29,908 nucleotides of DNA from Candidatus Thorarchaeota archaeon (GCA_016840385.1 JAEOSL010000034.1:1-29908); one strand, 5' to 3'; positions 15,675 to 24,118 are shown, numbered from the stretch's first letter. The notes: generated by a model from the sequence alone, not told the origin. Program-made: numbers and translations.

Positions 15675-16345
15675 GGGATAGGTTTCTCTTTGTGCAAATC
15701 ATGGGGGTCTTTACCTTCATCCAATTTGTCAGCCCACCAATCATCAGTTTCCACAACACCTTCAGCATGAGTCAGAACAGCCTCGATGTGTTCTGGTGGG
15801 ATTACTACAATTCCATCACCATCTCCGAAAATCAGGTCTCCGGGATTAATTGTAAGACCTCCGCAAATGATTGGTTTTTGCACTGATTCCATGTCATATC
15901 GTCCTCTCATCGTTCCTGGATGACGCCCTCGTGCAAAGACTACGAAATCCATCTTATCTATGTCGTCAATATCTCTAGAAGTTCCCTCGATAATTGCACC
16001 ACGAACGCCCAATGGTTTACCAATTTTAGTTAAGATTTGGCCCCATGCGGAACAATCTGTTGCACCTGCGGTATCAATAACTAGTAAGTCACCATCAACG
16101 GCTTCTGTTCCAAGACTCATGAAAACACCCAGTTGTTTCTCGTCATATGGCTGATTGGGAGGTGAACGTACGAGTTTCCCAGTTCTGGCAAAGCCTGCCA
16201 TTTTTTTCTTCTGTGTTAATGGAATAATTCCTCTATCCATACACACTGAATTCAATCCTATCTCATCAGCAGCATCAGATAGTGCTGCCACATACAATTT
16301 CATAGTTCTGTCAATTATCTGCTGTCTATTGTTAGTCAAATTCAT
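15671..16345 (-). CDS. RraA-like protein / 4-hydroxy-4-methyl-2-oxoglutarate aldolase family
   Basis: A 224-residue RraA-fold protein. The key stretch is 'GVRGAIIEGTSRDIDDIDKMDFVVFARGRHPGTMRGRYD', followed by 'GGLTINPGDLIFGDGDGIVVIPPEHIEAVL'; the G-x(n)-R-D segment binds the divalent metal and pyruvate-like substrate in HMG/CHA aldolases. Such proteins are retro-aldolases or oxaloacetate decarboxylases more often than RNase E regulators, and no RNase E is expected in archaea. I chose ATG at 16345 because the family fold begins just after it; a longer frame from GTG at 16396 would overlap the upstream gene by 41 nt, though a GGTGGGAG sequence lies nearer that longer start. The GGAG directly before 16345 is unusually close (2 nt). 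Probably co-transcribed with the gene just upstream. Confidence 0.82.
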   Translation of the reverse strand: MNLTNNRQQIIDRTMKLYVAALSDAADEIGLNSVCMDRGIIPLTQKKKMAGFARTGKLVRSPPNQPYDEKQLGVFMSLGTEAVDGDLLVIDTAGATDCSAWGQILTKIGKPLGVRGAIIEGTSRDIDDIDKMDFVVFARGRHPGTMRGRYDMESVQKPIICGGLTINPGDLIFGDGDGIVVIPPEHIEAVLTHAEGVVETDDWWADKLDEGKDPHDLHKEKPIP

Positions 16346-16355
16346 CTCTCCGTCG

Positions 16356-16829
16356 TTATTCTTTCTCCCACCGGTAAATACAATGATCATCTCCACGCAT
16401 CATACACTTTGGTAAAGTCATCTTCACATCAGGGTCAACTGCCTGCCCAATCCCCTCATCCATCTTGGTAACCCACCAACAAATGTCCTCTCCGGCTCCT
16501 CTGGACTTGAATGTCTCGAGCCAAGGACATTTTGTTACTTTTAGGTCAAATCGTTTTTCGGTAAGGTCTCCAATTGATAACTCAAAACCAAAGTATGGAT
16601 CAGCGGACTCAAAGAATTCGAATATGGATTTCAAGTCACCCTTTTGTAAAGTTCCAGACTCTATTCCAGCGTTTCCCAGCCCAAGCCCGTAAATTCTATT
16701 TTCCTCGCCTATTGCCTTGAGACCATCTGCACCCATTATCTTACGAATCGCTTCAATATACACAACATGAGCATCGGCAAGAGTAGCCATGTTGGTATTT
16801 CGTACATCTTCAGCACTTGGTTTCGACAT
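16356..16829 (-). CDS. Possible L-2-amino-thiazoline-4-carboxylate hydrolase family protein
   Basis: A 157-residue soluble protein. The C-terminal half 'VTKCPWLETF...GEDICWWVTKMDEG...MTLPKCMMRGDDHCIYRW' has the spaced Cys/Asp pattern of the ATC-hydrolase family, named for the enzyme that opens L-2-amino-thiazoline-4-carboxylate to N-carbamoyl-cysteine; most members are of unknown function. A 4-vinyl-reductase-like sensor fold is an alternative. I chose the ATG at 16829 because GGTGA lies 6-7 nt upstream; the longer frame uses GTG at 16841 inside that site. It precedes the RraA-like gene by 10 nt on the same strand. A hydantoin-type racemase, the kind of enzyme that racemises ATC in bacteria, lies 14 kb away, but a direct link is speculative. 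Confidence 0.5.
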   Translation of the reverse strand: MSKPSAEDVRNTNMATLADAHVVYIEAIRKIMGADGLKAIGEENRIYGLGLGNAGIESGTLQKGDLKSIFEFFESADPYFGFELSIGDLTEKRFDLKVTKCPWLETFKSRGAGEDICWWVTKMDEGIGQAVDPDVKMTLPKCMMRGDDHCIYRWEKE

Positions 16830-16905
16830 TGCCTTCACCACAAGATGATTAGTAGAGTTAACACAAATCTCCGTATCTTAAAACTCCTCTGACATTTAAT
16901 ATCTC

Positions 16906-16943
16906 TTCTTAAAGATAAATGTCCGTTCGAGAGATTATATAAA
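16906..16943 (+). promoter_or_regulatory. Promoter of the aminotransferase-GRE genes: TTCTTAAAG element and TATA box
   Basis: TTCTTAAAG (16906-16914), exactly 20 nt, then TTATATAAA (16935-16943). Transcription should start near 16965, giving a ~15-nt leader that holds just the AGGTGG site (16970-16975). The element extends to CTCTTCTTAAAG, identical over 12 nt to 14480-14491. Confidence 0.6.
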
Positions 16944-16980
16944 CTGGATTTATCCTAGAGAATCTATCTAGGTGGTAATC

Positions 16981-18150
16981 TTGTTAGCAAACAGAAACGT
17001 TTCAGTGCCTGGAAGTCAAATCAGAGAGATCTTCAACATGGTTATCGGAAGGACCGATGTCTTTGATATGACTGTGGGAATTCCTGACTTTGATACTCCA
17101 GATCACATCAAAGAGGCTGCAAAGAGAGCCATTGATGAAGGTTATACTAGATACACACACAATGCAGGATTAATCGAGGTAAGAGAAGCTTTAGCAGCAA
17201 AACTGAAGCGGGATAATGGAATTGTTGCTAATCCAGAGAATGAAGTGATGTGTACGGCGGGAGGAATGGGTGCACTAGTTCTTGCAAATTTGGTGTTAGT
17301 AAATCCTGGAGATGAAGTTCTCTATCCCGAACCTGGATTTGTTAGTCACTATGCACACATCAAGTTAGCTGAAGGAATACCAGTACCTTTTCAGTTGAAG
17401 AAGGAAAATGGATTTGGAGTAACTGCAGAAGAAATTGAAAAACTAATCACAGATAAAACAAAGATGATTGTTCTCAATAGTCCAAACAATCCGTCAGGTG
17501 GAATCATATCCAATTCTGAGTTGAAGAAGATTGCTGAACTCTGTATTGAAAATAACATAATTGTTGTTTCAGATGAAGCATATGAGAAGTTCAGATATAA
17601 TAATGAAAAGCCGCTCTATATCGGTGCACTGCCAGGGATGAAGGAACGTTCTGTTTCTATATTCTCACTTTCAAAAACGTACGCAATGACCGGTTGGCGT
17701 ATTGGAGCAGTCGCAGGTTCAAGTGAAATTGTTGAAGCGATGACTAAACTTCAGGAACACATTATCGCCATGCCTACTACAGTGTCCCAAAAAGCAGCAG
17801 AAGCAGCTGTTACAGGACCACAAGATTGTGTAGATGAGATGATGAAGACTTTTGCGAAACGCAGAGATATAATCACAAAAGGACTCGATGCAATAGAAGG
17901 TGTTGATCTAGCTCCTCCAGGTGGAGCTTTCTACGCATTTCCAGATATCTCAGCATATGGAATGAAATCATATGATCTAGTACTGAAAATCATGAAAGAA
18001 ACCGATGTAGTTACTGTTCATGGTTCTGCCTTTGGTGAATTTGGAGAAGGTTTCATCAGACTCTGTTATGCGGTTTCTACAGAAAGAATCAATGAAGCTC
18101 TAAGCAGACTGGACACATTCTTACCCAAGCTATTGTTAACTACTAGATAA
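16981..18150 (+). CDS. PLP-dependent class I/II aminotransferase
   Basis: A 389-residue fold-type I aminotransferase of the AspC/alanine-valine group. Visible marks are 'GIPDFDTPDHIKEA', 'YTRYTHNAGLIEVREALA', 'GGMGALVLAN', the 'NSPNNPSGG' motif, 'VVSDEAYEKF', the PLP lysine in 'SLSKTYAMTGWRIG' (K232) and the carboxylate-binding arginine in 'EGFIRLCYA'. It swaps an amino group between an amino acid and a 2-oxo acid in the cytoplasm. The start is taken as TTG at 16981, with AGGTGG 5 nt upstream; the longer frame from GTG at 16972 would begin inside that site. The GRE gene follows after 35 nt, suggesting one transcript in which the enzyme could process an amino acid or oxo acid linked to the GRE pathway. 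Confidence 0.92.
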   Translation: MLANRNVSVPGSQIREIFNMVIGRTDVFDMTVGIPDFDTPDHIKEAAKRAIDEGYTRYTHNAGLIEVREALAAKLKRDNGIVANPENEVMCTAGGMGALVLANLVLVNPGDEVLYPEPGFVSHYAHIKLAEGIPVPFQLKKENGFGVTAEEIEKLITDKTKMIVLNSPNNPSGGIISNSELKKIAELCIENNIIVVSDEAYEKFRYNNEKPLYIGALPGMKERSVSIFSLSKTYAMTGWRIGAVAGSSEIVEAMTKLQEHIIAMPTTVSQKAAEAAVTGPQDCVDEMMKTFAKRRDIITKGLDAIEGVDLAPPGGAFYAFPDISAYGMKSYDLVLKIMKETDVVTVHGSAFGEFGEGFIRLCYAVSTERINEALSRLDTFLPKLLLTTR

Positions 18151-18185
18151 GAACAGTAATCAATGAATTTACGGTACGAATTCAA

Positions 18186-20528
18186 ATGACAGCTCGGACA
18201 AAAAGAATCAAACGGAGGATGCTTGAGTCCGAACCGACTATCTCCTCTGAGAGAGCAGTCCTCTTTACAGAATATATCAAAGAGCATCTTACTGATTCTC
18301 CAATTACTCGATTAGCGGGAGCCTTTGCTCATGTACTTGAGAACATGACAATTAGAATTGAACCTGAAGAGTTGATAGTTGGGAACATGGGGCCAACCCC
18401 GAGGTCATGTCAGATATTTCCAGAATACAGCTGGAGCTGGATAGAAGAAGAATTGGATACTCTTGACAAACGAAGGACTGAACGATTCAGAATCGCTGAA
18501 GAGGACAAGGAAAATCTAAGAAAAGTCTTTGAATTCTGGAAAGACAAGAGCACATCAGAAATAGCGGGAGAAATTATTCCTGAGGAGTCCAAGATAGCAT
18601 CACACGCGGGACTATTCACCATTGGTGCGCCTGGAACAGGAATCGGACATGTCATTGTTGATTATCATACTGTCATTACTAGAGGACTCAACGGACTTCT
18701 CAATGATATAGATTCGCTGAAGAAACAATATAGTGGTGATGAGAAGAAAGGGCAATTCTACGATTCAGCGAGAATCCAAATTCATTCAGTTATCAGATTT
18801 GCTAAGAGATTCTCAGATCTTGCTTCTAAATTAGCAGACGAAGAAAAGGATGAACAAAGAAAAACGGAACTACTAGAAATTTCCAGGATATGTGCTAAGG
18901 TTCCAGCGGAGCCTGCAGAATCGTTCCATGAAGCTCTACAGTCATTTTGGTTTATCCATCTCCTGATTCAAACTGAGTCAAATGGTCATTCTATGTCAAC
19001 AGGTAGATTTGACCAATACATGTTTCCATTCTATCAAGCAGATATCGACAAGGGTACAGTATCGAGAGATGAAGCATTAGAACTTCTTGAAATGATGTGG
19101 GTGAAATTCACCTCTCTGATCAAGCTCAGAAATGAATACTACAGCATCGCTTTTGCTGGACATCCAATGTTCCAGAACCTAACCGTTGGTGGTCAGGATG
19201 ATACAGGAAATGATGTTACAAATGAGATTACAAAACTAGTGCTAGAAGCAACTGCAAATATCAGAGTGACTCAACCAACGGTTTCGTTCAGATGGCACAA
19301 GAGGACACCTCAAGATGTGAAATTACTGGTTGTCGAATTAGTTTCCCATGGGTTAGGTATGCCTGGTATCTTTAATGATGAAGCAATCATCCCCATGATG
19401 CTGGATAAGAATACTTCAGAAACTGATGCACATAACTATTCAATTCTAGGTTGTGTTGAACCAATCATCGAAGGTAAGTCAGATCCAAGACCCAATATTG
19501 GATACGTCAACTTGCCAAAGATAATGGAAATCACGCTCAACAATGGAAGAAATCCAAAGACGGGTGAGCTTGTAGGAAAAGAAACTGGAGACCCAAGGGA
19601 ATTCCGTAGCTTTGACCAAGTAATGAAGGCTTACGAAGAACAGATAGATCACGCAATTGACCTACTTACAAGAGCAGACAGGAAAGCAGCTGGAGTATTG
19701 GCAGAACACAAACCAACACCCCTGATCTCATCCTTACTTGAGGGATGCTTAACCTCTGGAAGAACAATGCAGGACGGAGGAGCAATTTACAACAGTGGCG
19801 GAATTATGGGAGTTGGAGTTGCGATTGTGGCAGATTCTTTGGCAACTATTCGTAAATATATTTTCGAAGACAAGGAAATGACATTTGATGAAATGCTTGA
19901 AATCCTAAAGAATGACTATGATGGTCATGAAGAATTGCGTATTAGATTAGAAAATGATTCTTGCAAGTACGGAAATGATATCGAAAAAGTGGATATTCTT
20001 GCTCGGGATTCAGGAAGAGCATTCTGTAATTCAATACAGAGTCGAATGACTACAAGAGAGGGACCATATCACAGTGCTCTGTTTTCGGTCTCGATGTATA
20101 TCCCACAGGGAGAGGTCTTGGGCGCAACACCAGATGGAAGAAAGGCAGGGGTTATGTTATCTGATGGAGTTTCCCCAACCCAAAATCGAGACACGCATGG
20201 ACCTACTGCAGCAATGAAATCGGTAGCCAGACTTGATCACTCGCTCTGTTACAATGGTACTCTATACAATATGAAGTTCACACCAGACTTCTTTGATACT
20301 GAAAATCGCAGAGAGAAGTTCATTGGTATGATTGATGCATATTTCCAGATGGGTGGTCTCCACGTTCAATTCAATGTTGTTTCCAAAGAAACCCTTGAGG
20401 ATGCCAAAGTGAATCCGTTACAGCATAGAGACCTCATCGTTAGGGTTGCAGGATACAGTGCGTACTTCATCGAGCTGGATCCATTTGTGCAAGACGAGGT
20501 CATTGCAAGAACTGAGTTCTCGGTGTAA
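18186..20528 (+). CDS. Glycyl radical enzyme (PFL-like family, dehydratase/lyase branch)
   Basis: A 780-residue glycyl radical enzyme with both catalytic parts intact. The thiyl site is C423 with general-base E425 in 'NYSILGCVEP', the C-x-E arrangement of glycerol/propanediol dehydratase, choline TMA-lyase, hydroxyproline dehydratase and related lyases, unlike the Cys-Cys of pyruvate formate-lyase. The radical glycine is G756 in 'VRVAGYSAYF'. Conserved 'GRFDQYMFPFY' (~273-283) and 'GATPDGRKAG' (~646-655) are present. It performs O2-sensitive radical chemistry and needs a radical-SAM activase, none of which is in the window. The substrate is unknown; the downstream sugar kinase and aldolase suggest a polyol or sugar acid. 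No Shine-Dalgarno precedes the ATG, 35 nt after the aminotransferase. Confidence 0.93.
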   Translation: MTARTKRIKRRMLESEPTISSERAVLFTEYIKEHLTDSPITRLAGAFAHVLENMTIRIEPEELIVGNMGPTPRSCQIFPEYSWSWIEEELDTLDKRRTERFRIAEEDKENLRKVFEFWKDKSTSEIAGEIIPEESKIASHAGLFTIGAPGTGIGHVIVDYHTVITRGLNGLLNDIDSLKKQYSGDEKKGQFYDSARIQIHSVIRFAKRFSDLASKLADEEKDEQRKTELLEISRICAKVPAEPAESFHEALQSFWFIHLLIQTESNGHSMSTGRFDQYMFPFYQADIDKGTVSRDEALELLEMMWVKFTSLIKLRNEYYSIAFAGHPMFQNLTVGGQDDTGNDVTNEITKLVLEATANIRVTQPTVSFRWHKRTPQDVKLLVVELVSHGLGMPGIFNDEAIIPMMLDKNTSETDAHNYSILGCVEPIIEGKSDPRPNIGYVNLPKIMEITLNNGRNPKTGELVGKETGDPREFRSFDQVMKAYEEQIDHAIDLLTRADRKAAGVLAEHKPTPLISSLLEGCLTSGRTMQDGGAIYNSGGIMGVGVAIVADSLATIRKYIFEDKEMTFDEMLEILKNDYDGHEELRIRLENDSCKYGNDIEKVDILARDSGRAFCNSIQSRMTTREGPYHSALFSVSMYIPQGEVLGATPDGRKAGVMLSDGVSPTQNRDTHGPTAAMKSVARLDHSLCYNGTLYNMKFTPDFFDTENRREKFIGMIDAYFQMGGLHVQFNVVSKETLEDAKVNPLQHRDLIVRVAGYSAYFIELDPFVQDEVIARTEFSV

Positions 20529-20616
20529 TCTTAATTATCTTAATCCTACTCGGTAAGAGATTTAACTTAGGCTGAGCATACATAAATTCAGTTAAACTGT
20601 ATGTGAGTTGGAACCT

Positions 20617-21612
20617 ATGGCTTACGACGTAGTCACCTTCGGTGAAGTGATGCTAAGACTTTCACCTCCAGATTTCAAGCGTTTTGAACAGACTGCTAGC
20701 TACAATGCTCATGCAGGTGGAGCAGAGATGAATGTTGCAGTGGCTTGCGCTCGACTCGGATTAGACTCTGCGTATGTTACTAAGCTCGGAGATAACTCGA
20801 TTGGACATTTCATCCGCAATAAAGCTAGAGAACATGGCGTTGATACATCTCATGTTCAATTTGACCCTGATAGCAGGTGTGGAGTGTACTATGTCGAGTT
20901 TGGGGCAGCCCCTCGTACAAACAGAGTAATCTATGATCGAAAGCATTCGGCAATCAGCAAGATCAAACCTGGTGAGGTAGATTGGGCGAAAATTCTGAAT
21001 GGAACCAAATTATTCCACACAAGTGGTATCACTCCAGCTCTAAGTGCCTCTTGTGCTGAATCAACCACCGAGGTCTTGAAGATAGCAAAAGAACAGGGCT
21101 GTAAGGTTTCTTACGATGTAAACTATAGAGGTAAATTATGGACACCTAAAGAAGCGCAGAAATATACTGAACCTGCATCAGAATATATTGATGTCCTCAT
21201 TACAACTGAAGAGGATACGAAAGTAGTCTATGGAATTGAAGGTAAGGACTATGAGGATGTAGCAGCAAAGCTTACAGACAAATTCGGTTTTGATGTAGTT
21301 GTTATTACTCTGAGAGAAACACCTTCGGTACTACTGAACAAGTGGTCCGTCTTCGCATACTCAGATGGAAAGGTATACAGAAGTCCTACTTACGATGTCG
21401 AAGTAATTGATCGACTTGGAGGAGGCGACTCATGCAGTGCTGGTTTTATCTATGGATATCTGGAAGAGAAAGATTTGCAGAAAGCGGTTGATTTTGGTTC
21501 TGCATTCAGTGCATTGAAGCATTCAGTTCCAGGAGACCTTGCATTTGTATATAGAGAAGAAGTAGAGAAGCTAATGAAAGGTCGTGAGAGGGGTCTTAGA
21601 ATCGATAGGTGA
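20617..21612 (+). CDS. kdgK: PfkB-family sugar kinase, probable 2-dehydro-3-deoxygluconokinase
   Basis: A 331-residue ribokinase-fold kinase. The N-terminal 'VVTFGEVMLRLSP' and 'AGGAEMNVAVACARLG' form the substrate-side motif, and 'DRLGGGDSCSAGF' the C-terminal PfkB signature, with catalytic base D271 and the anion hole GGGD. 'DVNYRGKLW' and 'TTEEDTKVVYG' resemble bacterial KDG kinases, which phosphorylate 2-keto-3-deoxygluconate to KDPG. The neighbour 3 nt downstream is a KDPG-type aldolase, which strongly supports this assignment, though related keto-deoxy sugars are possible. ATG at 20617 is preferred; the longer frame begins at TTG 20608. The ribosome site is weak (GTGAG 9 nt upstream). 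It lies 88 nt after the GRE gene. Confidence 0.88.
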   Translation: MAYDVVTFGEVMLRLSPPDFKRFEQTASYNAHAGGAEMNVAVACARLGLDSAYVTKLGDNSIGHFIRNKAREHGVDTSHVQFDPDSRCGVYYVEFGAAPRTNRVIYDRKHSAISKIKPGEVDWAKILNGTKLFHTSGITPALSASCAESTTEVLKIAKEQGCKVSYDVNYRGKLWTPKEAQKYTEPASEYIDVLITTEEDTKVVYGIEGKDYEDVAAKLTDKFGFDVVVITLRETPSVLLNKWSVFAYSDGKVYRSPTYDVEVIDRLGGGDSCSAGFIYGYLEEKDLQKAVDFGSAFSALKHSVPGDLAFVYREEVEKLMKGRERGLRIDR

Positions 21613-21617
21613 TTATC

Positions 21618-22265
21618 ATGTGGGACAAAGAAAAAGCAATGAAATTAATCTTTGATACTGGTCTCATTCCAATCATCCGAGTAGAGTCAGATGATATCGC
21701 ATTCAAAGTAGCTGACGCCTTTCTCGAAGCTGGCGTAAACATAATAGAAGTCACAATGAGTGTGCCTGGTGCTGTCGATGTAGTGAAGAAACTTGTAGAG
21801 CAGTTTGGAAATAAAGTACTGATTGGTACAGGTACCGTTGTTGATGGCAAAATGGCTCGTGAGGTCATTAATGCAGGTAGTCATTTCATTGTAAGTCCAA
21901 ATTACTCGAAAGAACTGATCGATACTGCACATGAATTCTCAAAGCCAATTATTCCCGGAGCTCTCACTCCAACTGAGATCTATGATGCGTACTCATTAGG
22001 TGCAGATGCAGTCAAAGTATTTCCATGTGGGACGGTTGGTGGTGCCTCTTACTTGAAGGCAATCCGCGGACCATTACCGCAGATCCCATTAGTTCCAACA
22101 GGCGGAGTGAATCTCGACACCGCAGGACCCATGCTTGAGGCTGGAGCCTTTGCACTAGGTGTTGGGGGAGCAATCACAAACAAGAAGGCAATAAGTCAAG
22201 GTAAGTTCGAGGTTGTAACTGAGAATGTCAGAAAATTCATTGACATTGTGAAAGAGCATAGATGA
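21618..22265 (+). CDS. eda: KDPG/KHG-type aldolase
   Basis: A 215-residue class I aldolase with the full motif set: 'NIIEVTMSVPGA' (catalytic Glu), 'VLIGTGTV', 'AGSHFIVSPNYS', 'IPGALTPTEIYDA', 'ADAVKVFPCG' with the Schiff-base lysine K133, and 'LVPTGGVNLD'. It splits KDPG to pyruvate and glyceraldehyde-3-phosphate. The arginine that follows the catalytic Glu in E. coli Eda ('EVTLRT') is Ser here ('EVTMSV'), as in some thermophile homologues, so related substrates such as KDPGal or non-phosphorylated KDG cannot be excluded. I chose ATG at 21618, with AGGTGA 5 nt upstream; that site overlaps the kinase stop codon, so translation is coupled. The longer frame starts at GTG inside the site. Confidence 0.9.
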   Translation: MWDKEKAMKLIFDTGLIPIIRVESDDIAFKVADAFLEAGVNIIEVTMSVPGAVDVVKKLVEQFGNKVLIGTGTVVDGKMAREVINAGSHFIVSPNYSKELIDTAHEFSKPIIPGALTPTEIYDAYSLGADAVKVFPCGTVGGASYLKAIRGPLPQIPLVPTGGVNLDTAGPMLEAGAFALGVGGAITNKKAISQGKFEVVTENVRKFIDIVKEHR

Positions 22266-22344
22266 GGGCTAATTTTGTCAAATTTACTCCAACAAAACAA
22301 CTAAATCAGGGTCTGAATGGACAAGCGCATCGGAATGAATCACA

Positions 22345-22671
22345 ATGACAGACGAATTACTCGAATTGATGCAAGAAAGAATCGCAATTGGTCTTGAGAG
22401 AGAAAAGACTAGAGAAGCAATCCAAGGCTGGGAGCGAACTGCTCTATTGATGCTCAAAGATGGTGCTGAATATCATTTCATCGTTAAGGACAATACCATA
22501 ACCGTTCATCAAGGTGGTCTCGATGAACCTGATATGAAGATTCAAAGTGATGAAGATACTATTCGCAAATTATTCCTCGAAGAGATGAGTGCTGCTGGTG
22601 CGCTTTTAAAGAGGAAGCTTAAGGTTAAGGGTTCAGCCTCAGATCTCATGAAGATTAGACATATCTTCTGA
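22345..22671 (+). CDS. Small SCP2-like (sterol carrier protein 2) domain protein
   Basis: A 108-residue single-domain protein. The stretch 'GAEYHFIVKDNTITVHQGGLDEPDMKIQSDEDTIRKLFLEEMSAAGALLKRKLKVKGSASDLMKIRHIF' matches the SCP2 fold: strands, the D-x-x-I/L-x-x-L helix and the late 'KVKGSASDLMKI' strand-helix. Stand-alone SCP2 proteins bind lipids or other hydrophobic ligands; their role in archaea is unknown. It sits between the aldolase (79-nt gap) and the FAD oxidases (26-nt gap), so it is probably part of the same transcript. A purine-rich GGAATGA site lies 8-14 nt before the ATG. Confidence 0.75.
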   Translation: MTDELLELMQERIAIGLEREKTREAIQGWERTALLMLKDGAEYHFIVKDNTITVHQGGLDEPDMKIQSDEDTIRKLFLEEMSAAGALLKRKLKVKGSASDLMKIRHIF

Positions 22672-22697
22672 GACCAAGTTTCCTTGGAGGTCCGTAT

Positions 22698-24116
22698 TTG
22701 GACAACAATGCAGTGCAGAAGCTTACTGCAATTGTAGGTGAAGAATTCATTTCCACAAGAAAGGATGTTCTCCTTACATATTCCACCTCAGCTTCTACAA
22801 GTTACGACCCTGTGACGCCGGGAGCAGTAGTGAAACCTGCAGATACTCAACAGGTTTCAGAGATACTGAAAATTGCTAATGAACACAAGATACCTGTAAC
22901 TCCTCGAGCGGGAGGTTCAAGCCTACAAGGTGAAGTAATTCCGAAAAATGACGGTCTCGTTATTGATCTGCTGCGATTAACAGGTATTGAAATCTATCAA
23001 GATCTTAGGTCAATCACAGTTGGAGCTGGAATCAATTTTGGCAAACTAGACAAATTTCTCAACCAGTATGATCTCTGGTTACCAGTATATCCGGGCTCAT
23101 CTCTGTCAGCCACGATAGCTGGAAATGTTGCGGTGAATGGTTCAGGCTTTGGCTCTCCCAAATACGGTTGTATAGGGGAGCTAGTATTGGGTTTGGAAGT
23201 TGTACTGCCGAATGGCGAAATTGTGCAAACTGGTTCGGAAGCAAATCCCAACGCCCCAGGACCGTTTCTTCGTTATGCATTCGGTCCTGACCTAACGGGT
23301 CTATTTATTGGTTCTTTAGGTGTCTTTGGAATCATTACTAAAGTCTCTCTGAAGATCTTCAAGAGGATGCATCACTTCGATTACAACACATATGGTTTCG
23401 AAACTCCTCAAGAGGCAGAAAAATTCATTCTCCAGTGCAAGGAGAACGAAATCAGCGCAACTTGGATATCTATCTATGAAGGTCGAATTCTGGATTTCTT
23501 CCTTGAGATGGTCGGAGAAGAATATGGGGTCCCGCAACATGATTGGCCACCCATTACTGTTTCAATGGTGATTGGTCGAGTTCGTGAGGACCAACTTGTA
23601 AGTGATAGTAAAGCAGTCAAAGAAATCTGTGAGCAAGCTGGTGGGCATGTCATTGGCATCGTTGAACTGCCTAGAGAAGAATGGAATGATAGAATGCGTG
23701 AGTTTGTAAGATCATCATACATTCACGGATGGCATTGGCGAATTCTTTACCATCACCAGACAATATCACAGTGGCATAGGACACTTGAAGAAATATGGCC
23801 AATCTTTGATGAATTTGGAGTCCTAGGTCACACTGCGGGCTTTCAATCCGGTCATTCTTCCTACAATTATTATCCACAAATCTACTATGACCCTCAAGAT
23901 GAAGAAGATGAGGGAAAAGCAAAGGCGGCGCATAAGGAATTAGTCAAGCGCTTATTCAAAACTGGAGCAGTCCCCTTCAAACTAGCACCTTACTGGGTTG
24001 ATGGAATAACTGAGATGGAACCATATCTAGAATTTCTGAGAGGTCTCAAAGAAGCGCTGGATCCCAACAACATCATGAACCCTGGAACGATTCCTGGAAT
24101 CGAAGGAGTGGAGTGA
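22698..24116 (+). CDS. FAD-linked oxidase (GlcD/D-lactate dehydrogenase-like), tandem copy A
   Basis: A 472-residue VAO/PCMH flavoprotein. The FAD domain shows 'GAVVKPADTQQVSEILKIANEHKIPVTPRAGGSSLQGEV' (~39-77), 'GLVIDLLRLTGI', 'SLSATIAGNVAVNGSGFGSPKYGCIGELVLGLEVVLPNGEIVQTGSEA' and 'DLTGLFIGSLGVFGIITKVSLK'. The C-terminal domain carries 'IHGWHWRILYHHQTIS' and 'GHTAGFQSGHSSYNYYPQIYYDPQ', His-rich stretches shared with copy B that probably line the active site, and ends 'LKEALDPNNIMNPG'. It likely oxidises a 2-hydroxy acid. The start is TTG at 22698 with GGAGGT 6 nt upstream. The copy B gene starts 2 nt after its stop, and an Fe-S partner follows. Confidence 0.9.
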   Translation: MDNNAVQKLTAIVGEEFISTRKDVLLTYSTSASTSYDPVTPGAVVKPADTQQVSEILKIANEHKIPVTPRAGGSSLQGEVIPKNDGLVIDLLRLTGIEIYQDLRSITVGAGINFGKLDKFLNQYDLWLPVYPGSSLSATIAGNVAVNGSGFGSPKYGCIGELVLGLEVVLPNGEIVQTGSEANPNAPGPFLRYAFGPDLTGLFIGSLGVFGIITKVSLKIFKRMHHFDYNTYGFETPQEAEKFILQCKENEISATWISIYEGRILDFFLEMVGEEYGVPQHDWPPITVSMVIGRVREDQLVSDSKAVKEICEQAGGHVIGIVELPREEWNDRMREFVRSSYIHGWHWRILYHHQTISQWHRTLEEIWPIFDEFGVLGHTAGFQSGHSSYNYYPQIYYDPQDEEDEGKAKAAHKELVKRLFKTGAVPFKLAPYWVDGITEMEPYLEFLRGLKEALDPNNIMNPGTIPGIEGVE

Positions 24117-24118
24117 GA

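Noticed and set aside
18186..20528. Pyruvate formate-lyase
   Set aside because: The active site is C-V-E-P with a single cysteine plus glutamate, not the adjacent Cys-Cys of true PFL.
22345..22671. The SCP2-like protein as an alkyl sulfatase C-terminal fragment
   Set aside because: It has its own start, ribosome-like site and complete SCP2 pattern, and no sulfatase domain or remnant lies upstream, so it is a stand-alone domain rather than a broken gene.
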